A stretch of DNA of 33,672 nt, from contig CALUTD010000022.1 of the NCBI GenBank assembly GCA_944323625.1, forward strand, positions 1-33,672, given 5' to 3'. The position numbers and the translations under genes were made by a program. The notes beneath the pieces are model-generated. The model had not been told where the DNA came from. It saw nothing but the letters and a program-made list of their open reading frames with translations, and searched no databases. Positions within the stretch are counted from its first letter, which is position 1. The number at the start of each line of letters is the position of its first letter. This document shows, piece by piece, positions 1-5,688 of this stretch. This DNA is from Candidatus Gastranaerophilales bacterium (GTDB lineage Bacteria > Cyanobacteriota > Vampirovibrionia > Gastranaerophilales > Gastranaerophilaceae).

Positions 1-82
1 TTATATTAATAAAAAATAATAAAATCTTATTTTTATAGTTTAATTTACCCCCCCCCCGTAGCGGTTTTTTTGTTTTGTTCAT
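1..82 (-). CDS. G-tract leader ORF, runs off left edge (partial)
   Basis: On the minus strand a strong Shine-Dalgarno (AAAAAGGAG) precedes an ATG at 82-80. The reading frame passes through CCGCTAC and ten G, giving MNKTKKPLRGGGKLNYKN, and stays open to the edge. The DNA motif CGCTAC-G10-TA matches the leaders of the three pilin genes at 3024, 3929 and 4833, but here it is read in another frame (PLRGGG instead of RYGGG), so DNA or RNA rather than peptide seems conserved. It may be a short leader ORF upstream of another pilin gene off the edge, or the start of a longer protein. No protein family can be named. Confidence 0.5.
   Translation of the reverse strand, partial: MNKTKKPLRGGGKLNYKNKILLFFINI
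48..63 (-). repeat. CGCTAC-G10 homopolymer tract, copy 0
   Basis: Ten C on the plus strand (48-57) followed by GTAGCG, which is CGCTAC-G10 on the minus strand. It is the same motif as in the three pilin leaders, in opposite orientation. G runs of this length are classic slippage sites. With ten G the leader ORF is in its open phase. Confidence 0.8.
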
Positions 83-105
83 AAAAATTCTCCTTTTTGA
101 TTTAT

Positions 106-134
106 ATTATCAAATATTTACTACACTTTGTCAA
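106..134 (-). promoter_or_regulatory. sigma-70 promoter of the left-edge leader
   Basis: On the minus strand a perfect TTGACA (134-129) is followed after 17 bases by GATAAT (111-106). Transcription would start near base 99, about 17 bases before the ATG of the leader ORF at 82. The promoter lies just past the end of the flippase-like gene on the same strand, so it starts a new transcript leaving the window to the left. Confidence 0.7.
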
Positions 135-152
135 TGTTAAAATATATATTTT

Positions 153-1169
153 TCACGATTCGTTTTGAGTTTCACTTGCCCTGAAACTTCTATATTCGGT
201 ATTGTTTTTAATTAAAAATACTGCAGCAATTAATGAAGTTGTTATTGCTACTATAGTTTGTTCTATAAAAGATAAAGCAAGAGCGGTTTCTTTATTAACA
301 TCATAGATAGAAAACGCAGCAATTACAGCAAACTGATACGGACCAATAAATATGGAGGTTGAAGGTATCATACATGCCAGTGCTATAAAACTTATTATGA
401 ATAAAACAACAGACTTACTTATATCAAGGCCAAACCCCAAAATCATTATATAATAATTAAGGCACTCAAAAAACCAAATTCCCATTGAAGAAACAACAAC
501 AAGAAATAACTTTTCGGGATAACGGAAAACTTCAAATCCGTTTAAAAAAGAGTTACAAATTTTGTTAATAAATTTTATAATTGTGTTTCCTATATTTCTT
601 AATCCTTCGGGAAAATGTTTTATTTTATTTTCCGCAAAAGTACATATTTCATTTGTTTTATTAAATCTAAAAGCTAAAAATGCCAAAATAAGTCCGCTTA
701 TAAAAACAAAACTTCCGCCATAACAAAGTTTTTGCGCCAAATCACTTTTATGGTAAAGAATTATTCCTAAAAAAAGCATCGAAAGAATAACTAATCCGTC
801 AAATATTCGCTCGAGCATTACCGAACCGAATATTTTCACTTTATCGGCATTATATTTTTGTCCCGTATAATAGGCTCTGAAAAAATCACCCGCACGGGCA
901 GGAAGAACTATGTTTAATGCTGCACCGGTAATACATAACGGTATTAAATCCGTTAGAGGCGCTTTAACCGTTTTTGATATCAGTTGTTGAAAACATATCC
1001 CTCTGCAGGCTAATGACAATATTATTGAAATACAAAGCAAAATTATATATTTTTTGTCAAAAAACTGTATTTGTTTTATTAATTCTTTTACATCAATATT
1101 AACAAAAACAAGATAAAGGAATATACAAGTTATAGCAAGCAGTATAATTCGTTTTCGTCCGATTTTCAC
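153..1169 (-). CDS. flippase-like integral membrane protein (LPG synthase TM family, UPF0104)
   Basis: 338 residues with about eight hydrophobic segments. It matches the membrane part of the MprF/AglD-type family (lysylphosphatidylglycerol synthase TM region). Visible family signatures are LPARAGD near residue 90, VMLERIFDGL near 118, and a C-terminal PSTSIFIGPYQFA segment. Members are thought to move lipid-linked substrates across the membrane; the catalytic aminoacyl transferase domain of MprF is absent, as is usual in stand-alone members. The start is GTG (1169-1167), two bases after the TAA of the upstream dehydrogenase, with GGAG inside the end of that gene, so the two are probably translationally coupled. 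It is the last gene of a TPR, dehydrogenase and flippase operon. The substrate cannot be read from sequence. Confidence 0.85.
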   Translation of the reverse strand: MKIGRKRIILLAITCIFLYLVFVNIDVKELIKQIQFFDKKYIILLCISIILSLACRGICFQQLISKTVKAPLTDLIPLCITGAALNIVLPARAGDFFRAYYTGQKYNADKVKIFGSVMLERIFDGLVILSMLFLGIILYHKSDLAQKLCYGGSFVFISGLILAFLAFRFNKTNEICTFAENKIKHFPEGLRNIGNTIIKFINKICNSFLNGFEVFRYPEKLFLVVVSSMGIWFFECLNYYIMILGFGLDISKSVVLFIISFIALACMIPSTSIFIGPYQFAVIAAFSIYDVNKETALALSFIEQTIVAITTSLIAAVFLIKNNTEYRSFRASETQNES

Positions 1170-1171
1170 TG

Positions 1172-2137
1172 TTATTTTTGCTCCATAGATATAAGAATTT
1201 TCAATGTATCTTTTTCTTTATTTTTTTCGAAAGCTTCAATTGCTTTATCCATAGGGTAAATTCCCGAGATTAACGGTTTAAAATCTATCATTTTTCGTTC
1301 TAAAAATCTAAGTGCAGGTTTAAACTGACCGCATCTTGAACCCAGTACCATAATTTCATTTATAACAATCGGGGCAAAATTGAATTCTTTAGAAGCGGCA
1401 ATTGTGCTTTTTAGAACAAGTACTCCTCTTGGTTTAACAAGAGAAATAGATGTTTCAAATCCCGATAACGAACCTGTTGCTTCAACAACAACATCATATT
1501 GATTTTGCAGTTCCAAATCCTGAAGTAAAAGAGTTTTAACATTTTGTTTATATGCTATATCAAGCTTATTCTTATGTTTACCTATCAAAGTAACATCAAG
1601 GCCCGAAGCATTAAGAGCCAAAGCAGTTGTTAATCCCAATTTTCCATCGCCTAAAACTGCAACTTTTTCATAAGGTTTAATATGAAGCTGTTCAAGAATC
1701 TCTAATGCCGCTGCCAAAGGTTCAATAAATACGGCTTCCTCAGAAGGAACGCTATCAGGAATTTCAACCAAATTCTTTATCGGAATAGAAACATATTCAG
1801 CCATACATCCGTCTTTATGCCATATTCCGAGTGTTTCTCTATTCGGACAGTGTCTTTCCAGTCCTTTTTTACACCAATCACAAACGCCGCAGCCGTTATT
1901 TATTTCACCTGCAACTCGCTTTCCAATCCATGACCTGTCATTAGAATTTACCTCTTCTACAATACCAATAAATTCATGGCCTAAAATTCCTTTATACCCC
2001 ATATAGCCCTTGGTTATTTCATAGTCCGTATTGCAAATACCTACAACTATAACTTTTATAAGTGCTTCATCCTGTCTTAAAACCGGTTTTTCAATATTTG
2101 CCAGTTTTATACCCTCATCAAATATTACCGCTTTCAT
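1172..2137 (-). CDS. zinc-dependent medium-chain alcohol dehydrogenase
   Basis: 321 residues, slightly short for the medium-chain dehydrogenase/reductase superfamily (about 340-350). Likely catalytic zinc ligands are C35, H54 and E55 (GHEFIG), with E139. The structural zinc lobe is complete: four cysteines at 83, 86, 89 and 97. A Rossmann NAD(P) site lies at about 159-168 (VAVLGDGKLG). It should oxidise an alcohol or reduce an aldehyde/ketone using NAD(P); the substrate is not evident, and sorbitol- or threonine-dehydrogenase-like relatives are possible. The ATG is preceded by AAGAGAAG. It follows the TPR gene by 36 bases and precedes the flippase gene by two bases, indicating one operon. Confidence 0.88.
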   Translation of the reverse strand: MKAVIFDEGIKLANIEKPVLRQDEALIKVIVVGICNTDYEITKGYMGYKGILGHEFIGIVEEVNSNDRSWIGKRVAGEINNGCGVCDWCKKGLERHCPNRETLGIWHKDGCMAEYVSIPIKNLVEIPDSVPSEEAVFIEPLAAALEILEQLHIKPYEKVAVLGDGKLGLTTALALNASGLDVTLIGKHKNKLDIAYKQNVKTLLLQDLELQNQYDVVVEATGSLSGFETSISLVKPRGVLVLKSTIAASKEFNFAPIVINEIMVLGSRCGQFKPALRFLERKMIDFKPLISGIYPMDKAIEAFEKNKEKDTLKILISMEQK

Positions 2138-2173
2138 AACTTCTCTTTCTTAATTGTATGCAATTCTATTATA

Positions 2174-2728
2174 CTATACAATTTTTAAGCGTGAATGTTT
2201 TAATTTATTTTGAAGCTCTATTTTTTCTTTAATAAATTCAAAGTTTGTATTTTTTTCGGCGGTTTGCCAAGATGTAAAAATTTTATATGCAGAATTATAT
2301 TGTTTTAATTCAATTAAAATATTTATTTTAATTTCCGTTAGTTGAGAATACAAAAGAGTGTTTTCGTATTCAGACCCTTTAAGTGCTTTATTGCAGTACT
2401 TTAATGCATTATTATAGTCTTTTAATGCGTAATAACAATTACAAATTGATGCTTGAATTTTTGTTTCATCCGAATTTATTTTATAAGCATTTATATACAA
2501 TTTTAAAGCTTTTTTTAATTGTCCTTTAATGAAATAAATATCACCTGCAAGTATAAGACTTTTTTTGTGATAAGGGGTAAGTTTTAAAGCTTCTTTTAAT
2601 TTTTTCAATGCAGAATTTACATTGTTAAAATAATAAAAATCATCTTCCGCCTCTCTAAAAAGAGTTTCTGATTTAATATTTATAACTTTCAATCTGTTTA
2701 TATATGAAGTATGACTTAAGTTTTGCAT
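2174..2728 (-). CDS. tetratricopeptide-repeat protein
   Basis: 184 residues made almost entirely of TPR-type helical hairpins. Units such as 'ALKLTPYHKKSLILAGDIYF', 'ALKLYINAYKINSDETKIQA' and 'NALKYCNKALKG' show the A-L-x-x-x-x-A-L-K-x-x-P spacing. There is no signal peptide or membrane segment, so it is probably a cytosolic protein-interaction scaffold. It is the first gene of the minus-strand operon with the dehydrogenase and flippase-like genes. No Shine-Dalgarno is obvious before the ATG at 2728. The partner is unknown. Confidence 0.75.
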   Translation of the reverse strand: MQNLSHTSYINRLKVINIKSETLFREAEDDFYYFNNVNSALKKLKEALKLTPYHKKSLILAGDIYFIKGQLKKALKLYINAYKINSDETKIQASICNCYYALKDYNNALKYCNKALKGSEYENTLLYSQLTEIKINILIELKQYNSAYKIFTSWQTAEKNTNFEFIKEKIELQNKLKHSRLKIV

Positions 2729-3008
2729 ATAAAAATAATAAAATTTATTGCAAGATTAAGGCTATAAGAAATTTTTTACTTATAACTTTAAAAATCATGG
2801 AAACCATGACTACGCATGCTTTTTCATGTAATAAAATTTGTTTTTACATTTTTTAACAAAAAACTTAAAACCATGAAAAACATGACAACTCATGGCTTTT
2901 AGCCTCATTACAAAACTTTACATTAAATTCTAAAAATTAAAGCTTGTGAACTTAACAAATATCCTGTAAAATCTATTTATGAGATTATTAAATAATGGAG
3001 AAAATTCT
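2729..3008. promoter_or_regulatory. divergent intergenic region with CATG-rich palindromes
   Basis: This stretch separates the leftward TPR operon from the rightward pilin cluster. It holds seven CATG tetramers between 2796 and 2894. Some form inverted repeats: TCATGG-AAA-CCATGA at 2795-2809, and CCATGA at 2871-2876 pairing with TCATGG at 2890-2895. They could be operators for a dimeric regulator or small RNA hairpins. No ORF with a ribosome site is visible apart from the leader ORF that begins at 3009. Confidence 0.4.
2944..2972 (+). promoter_or_regulatory. promoter of pilin leader 1
   Basis: TTGTGA (2944-2949), a 17-base spacer and TAAAAT (2967-2972). Transcription would start near 2979, about 30 bases before the leader ATG at 3009. 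The -35 is 4/6 and the -10 is 5/6 to consensus. In AT-rich DNA such matches are common; the correct spacing and position before a strong ribosome site support it. Confidence 0.45.
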
Positions 3009-3080
3009 ATGAATAATAAAAATCGCTACGGGGGGGGTAGAATAAAGCATAAAAAGTTATTAATATTTTATAGAAATTGA
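3009..3080 (+). CDS. pilin leader ORF 1 with G8 tract (open phase)
   Basis: ATG at 3009 follows a GGAG Shine-Dalgarno (TGGAGAAAATTCT). The frame reads MNNKNRYGGGRIKHKK and continues to TGA at 3078-3080. The eight G at 3030-3037 set this phase; nine G would give TAG immediately after the run and ten would give TAA three codons later. The stop lies four bases before the terminator stem at 3084, so a terminating ribosome would sit over the stem. The peptide resembles no known protein. It is probably a regulatory leader rather than a functional product. Confidence 0.5.
   Translation: MNNKNRYGGGRIKHKKLLIFYRN
3024..3040 (+). repeat. CGCTAC-G8-TAG homopolymer tract, copy 1
   Basis: CGCTAC, eight G (3030-3037) and TAG. 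From here on the three pilin units are nearly identical for well over 200 bases, through the pilin leader codons, whereas the bases just upstream differ. The conserved unit thus begins at CGCTAC. The run length differs from copies 2 and 3 (nine G), as expected for a slippage site. Confidence 0.85.
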
Positions 3081-3083
3081 TTC

Positions 3084-3121
3084 AATCAATATTTCATATG
3101 AGATATTGGTTTTATTTTTTT
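3084..3121 (+). terminator. intrinsic terminator/attenuator before pilin 1
   Basis: Arm AATCAATATTTC (3084-3095), loop ATAT and arm GAGATATTGGTT (3100-3111) form a 12-base-pair RNA stem with two G-U pairs, followed by TTATTTTTTT. It lies between the leader ORF and the pilin start, where a terminator would act on the pilin itself rather than on an upstream gene. The same structure occurs in units 2 and 3. Confidence 0.7.
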
Positions 3122-3125
3122 AATA

Positions 3126-3153
3126 TTGATATATATTGGTATATAATTATTAT
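3126..3153 (+). promoter_or_regulatory. alternative promoter-like site directly before pilin 1
   Basis: TTGATA (3126-3131), 16 bases and TATTAT (3148-3153), repeated in all three pilin units. If used, it would give a transcript starting near 3160 that bypasses the leader and attenuator. The region is extremely AT-rich, so this may be chance. Confidence 0.3.
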
Positions 3154-3174
3154 TATATAAATGGGATTAATAAT

Positions 3175-3843
3175 ATGGAAAGAAAAAAAACATTTACATT
3201 ATCAGAAGTGCTTATAACTCTTGTAATAGTTGGAATTATTGCTGCAATAACAGTGCCATTAATATACGCAAGTTACACAAAAGAGGTAACTGTCCAAAAA
3301 CTAAAAAAAGCTTATGTTACAGTTTGTGAAATTGTTAAATTATCAGAACTCGATAATGGTCCATTGAAAGATTGGGAATTTGATAAAACTACAAATATTG
3401 AAGGTGTAAATTCAGACTTTTTTAAAAAATATTTTGAACCATACATAGTTGGAATGAAAAAATATGGAACTAATACATCTGACAAAGTTGCATATCCGGT
3501 TAATAATATTGATGGAAAATATATTTTTAATATTCTAACTTGGTATATATTATCTGATGGTACCAGTGTATCAATGTTTTCAGATGGAACAGATTATTGC
3601 TGGATATTTGTAGATATAAACGGATCAAACAATCCTAATAGTTTAGGAAAAGATATTTTTATGTTAGAAATACAAAGAAAAAAAACTGTAATTTTTTCAG
3701 GTCATAATGTTAAAGATAAATCTAATGATACTGATAGAAATTATTCTTGTAAAAAAGCTACAGGCCAAAGATTTGCAGGCGGATATTGCGGAGCGTGGAT
3801 ACAAGCGGCAGGATGGAAAATCCCAGATGGTTATCCCTGGTAA
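3175..3843 (+). CDS. type IV pilin-like prepilin, paralogue 1
   Basis: 222 residues. The N-terminus MERKKTFTLSEVLITL followed by a hydrophobic helix is a type III (prepilin) signal: a short basic leader, Phe at +1 and Glu at +5. The residue before the cleavage site is Thr rather than the usual Gly. The C-terminal domain contains the motif VDINGSNNPNSLGKDIF and a conserved tail with two Cys, ending CGAWIQAAGWKIPDGYPW. The chosen ATG at 3175 has GGGA eight bases upstream; an upstream TTG would add 13 residues before the basic leader, which does not fit a prepilin. It should be inserted in the inner membrane, processed by prepilin peptidase and assembled into a pilus or pseudopilus. First of three tandem paralogues with a leader and terminator upstream. 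Confidence 0.85.
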   Translation: MERKKTFTLSEVLITLVIVGIIAAITVPLIYASYTKEVTVQKLKKAYVTVCEIVKLSELDNGPLKDWEFDKTTNIEGVNSDFFKKYFEPYIVGMKKYGTNTSDKVAYPVNNIDGKYIFNILTWYILSDGTSVSMFSDGTDYCWIFVDINGSNNPNSLGKDIFMLEIQRKKTVIFSGHNVKDKSNDTDRNYSCKKATGQRFAGGYCGAWIQAAGWKIPDGYPW

Positions 3844-3858
3844 TAAAATATTATATTA

Positions 3859-3887
3859 TTTGCAAATATAATAAATTTATATTAATA
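3859..3887 (+). promoter_or_regulatory. possible promoter of pilin leader 2
   Basis: TTGCAA (3859-3864) with TTAATA at 3882-3887 (17-base spacer; TAATAT if 18). It aligns with the better promoter of unit 3 (4764-4792). It is weak by itself and lies between pilin 1 and the leader 2 ribosome site. Confidence 0.3.
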
Positions 3888-3910
3888 TAAATTATAAAGG
3901 AGATGTAATT

Positions 3911-3946
3911 ATGATAATATCGAATATTCGCTACGGGGGGGGGTAG
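3911..3946 (+). CDS. pilin leader ORF 2 with G9 tract (closed phase)
   Basis: A strong AAAGGAG precedes ATG at 3911. The frame is MIISNIRYGGG and stops at TAG (3944-3946) directly after nine G. Removing one G would open the frame for 21 further codons, through the left arm and loop of the terminator, to a TGA at the foot of the right arm. In the present phase the ribosome stops 43 bases before the stem and should leave it free to form. Confidence 0.5.
   Translation: MIISNIRYGGG
3929..3946 (+). repeat. CGCTAC-G9-TAG homopolymer tract, copy 2
   Basis: CGCTAC, nine G (3935-3943) and TAG. The downstream sequence (TAGAATAAAGCATAAAAAG) is identical to that of copies 1 and 3. Confidence 0.85.
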
Positions 3947-3989
3947 AATAAAGCATAAAAAGTCATTAATATTTTATAAAAATGGATTT

Positions 3990-4026
3990 AATCAATATTT
4001 CGCATGAGATATTGGTTTTATTTTTT
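3990..4026 (+). terminator. intrinsic terminator/attenuator before pilin 2
   Basis: Arms AATCAATATTTC (3990-4001) and GAGATATTGGTT (4006-4017) with loop GCAT, then TTATTTTTT. The loop differs from copy 1 (GCAT versus ATAT) while the arms are kept, which argues that the stem matters. Confidence 0.7.
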
Positions 4027-4079
4027 ACTATTGATATATATTGGTATATAATTATTATTATATAAATGGGATTAATAAT

Positions 4080-4742
4080 ATGGAAAGAAAAAAAACATTT
4101 ACATTATCAGAAGTACTTATAACTCTTGTAATAGTTGGTATTGTTGCTGCAATAACGGTACCATTAATATACGCAAGTTACACAAAAGAGGTAACTGTCC
4201 AAAAACTAAAAAAAGCATACACAACTGTATGTGACATAATTAAGTTATCAGAACTCGATAATGGCCCATTGAAAGATTGGAAATTTGATACTGCATATAA
4301 TCAAAATGGTGTTGATTCAGACTTTTTTAAAAAATATTTTGAACCATACATAATTGGAATGAAAAAATACGGCACTAATACAGCAGACAAAGTTTCATAT
4401 CCGATTCGTAATATTGATAAGAAATGTATTTTTGATAATCGAGTTTGGTATATTTTATCGGATGGAACCGGTATTACTACATTTTATAATGGTATTAATT
4501 ATTTTTGGATATTTGTTGATATAAACGGTCCCAACAATCCTAACAATTTAGGCAAAGACATATTTATGTTAGATATATACAGAAATGGTAAAGTAAGATT
4601 TTGGGGTGACACTTATAAAAATTATGCTACAGAACGAGATTATGCTTGTAAAAAAGGAAGTAGCTACCAATATGCAGGCGGATGTTGTGGAGCGTGGATA
4701 CAAGCGGCAGGATGGAAAATCCCCGAAGGCTACCCATGGTAA
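4080..4742 (+). CDS. type IV pilin-like prepilin, paralogue 2
   Basis: 220 residues, close to paralogue 1 at both ends (MERKKTFTLSEVLITL; CGAWIQAAGWKIPEGYPW) but divergent in between, for example around residues 70-90 and 125-195. It shares the stretch MLDIYRNGKVRFWGDTY with paralogue 3, so different segments match different neighbours, as after gene conversion. The prepilin signal has Thr at -1, Phe at +1 and Glu at +5. The start at 4080 is chosen as for paralogue 1. Its leader ORF is in the stop phase, which predicts low expression if the attenuation model holds. Expected in the membrane, then in a pilus-like fibre. Confidence 0.85.
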   Translation: MERKKTFTLSEVLITLVIVGIVAAITVPLIYASYTKEVTVQKLKKAYTTVCDIIKLSELDNGPLKDWKFDTAYNQNGVDSDFFKKYFEPYIIGMKKYGTNTADKVSYPIRNIDKKCIFDNRVWYILSDGTGITTFYNGINYFWIFVDINGPNNPNNLGKDIFMLDIYRNGKVRFWGDTYKNYATERDYACKKGSSYQYAGGCCGAWIQAAGWKIPEGYPW

Positions 4743-4763
4743 ATACATACAATATTAAGGATT

Positions 4764-4792
4764 TGCCAAAAGAGTAAATTTATCTTATTATA
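4764..4792 (+). promoter_or_regulatory. promoter of pilin leader 3
   Basis: TTGCCA (4764-4769), a 17-base spacer and TATTAT (4787-4792), each 5/6 to consensus. Transcription would start near 4799, just before the AAAAGGAG ribosome site of leader 3. Confidence 0.5.
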
Positions 4793-4814
4793 TATTTCAA
4801 AAGGAGATATAAAT

Positions 4815-4850
4815 ATGATAAAATCAAATATTCGCTACGGGGGGGGGTAG
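4815..4850 (+). CDS. pilin leader ORF 3 with G9 tract (closed phase)
   Basis: AAAAGGAG precedes ATG at 4815. The frame MIKSNIRYGGG ends at TAG (4848-4850) after nine G. As in copy 2, one G fewer would keep the frame open through the left stem of the following terminator. Confidence 0.5.
   Translation: MIKSNIRYGGG
4833..4850 (+). repeat. CGCTAC-G9-TAG homopolymer tract, copy 3
   Basis: CGCTAC, nine G (4839-4847) and TAG; downstream bases are the same as in copy 2 for more than 80 positions. Confidence 0.85.
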
Positions 4851-4893
4851 AATAAAGCATAAAAAGTCATTAATATTTTATAAAAATGGATTT

Positions 4894-4930
4894 AATCAAT
4901 ATTTCGCATGAGATATTGGTTTTATTTTTT
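4894..4930 (+). terminator. intrinsic terminator/attenuator before pilin 3
   Basis: Arms AATCAATATTTC (4894-4905) and GAGATATTGGTT (4910-4921) with loop GCAT, then TTATTTTTT. Same placement between the leader ORF and the pilin gene. Confidence 0.7.
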
Positions 4931-4982
4931 ATATTGATATATATTGGTATATAATTATTATTATATAAATGGGATTAATAAT

Positions 4983-5645
4983 ATGAAAAGAAAAATAACA
5001 TTTACATTATCAGAAGTACTTATAACTCTTGTAATTGTGGGAATTGTTGCCGCAATAACAGTGCCTTTAATTTATACAAGTTATCAAAAAGAAGCAACTG
5101 TTCAAAAACTTAAAAAGTCTTATGCGGCAGTGTGTGACCTTGTTAAGCTGTCTGAACTCGATAACGGACCTTTAGCAACCTGGGAATTTGATAGTACTTA
5201 TAATTCTTATGGAGTCAATTCCGATTTTTTTAAAAAATATTTTGAACCATACATTATTACATCAAAAAAATACGGGGCTCATTCTCCTGACAGAGTTTCA
5301 TATCCAGTTAATAATATAGATGGCCAAACAGCAAACAACATACTTGTTTGGTATGTATTAGCAGACGGAACAGGACTTACAATGTTTTCAAACGGAACAT
5401 ATTACTGCTGGATTTTGATAGATATAAATGCCTCAAACCCTCCGAACAGACTGGGTAAAGATATTTTTATGTTGGATATATATAGAAATGGAAAGGTCAG
5501 ATTTTGGGGAGATACTTACAACAATTTTATAAATGTATTTGGTTATGCTTGTAAAAAAGGAAGCGGCTACCAATATGCGGGCGGCTCTTGCGGAGCGTGG
5601 ATACAAGCGGCAGGATGGAAAATCCCAAATGGCTACCCATGGTAA
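4983..5645 (+). CDS. type IV pilin-like prepilin, paralogue 3
   Basis: 220 residues: MKRKITFTLSEVLITL prepilin signal, hydrophobic N-terminal helix, then a soluble domain ending CGAWIQAAGWKIPNGYPW. It is the most divergent of the three in the middle, and its codons differ more from paralogues 1 and 2 than theirs do from each other. The start ATG at 4983 is preceded by GGGATTAATAAT. It is the last unit of the pilin cluster; NAD synthetase starts 43 bases downstream with no clear terminator between, so some read-through is possible. Same predicted location and role as the other two. Confidence 0.85.
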   Translation: MKRKITFTLSEVLITLVIVGIVAAITVPLIYTSYQKEATVQKLKKSYAAVCDLVKLSELDNGPLATWEFDSTYNSYGVNSDFFKKYFEPYIITSKKYGAHSPDRVSYPVNNIDGQTANNILVWYVLADGTGLTMFSNGTYYCWILIDINASNPPNRLGKDIFMLDIYRNGKVRFWGDTYNNFINVFGYACKKGSGYQYAGGSCGAWIQAAGWKIPNGYPW

Positions 5646-5688
5646 AATTTTGCTTGAACATTTTTTTTCATAAAAGATAATAAATAAT

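Noticed and set aside
3136-3174. Upstream TTG extension of pilin 1 (MVYNYYYINGINN), also at 4041 and 4944
   Set aside because: The prepilin signal requires a short basic leader, which begins at the following ATG with GGGA upstream; the extension lies in the conserved promoter-like AT stretch.
3873-3894. AT-only palindrome after pilin 1 as a terminator
   Set aside because: It is purely A/T, without a G-C core or following T run, and overlaps the possible promoter of leader 2.
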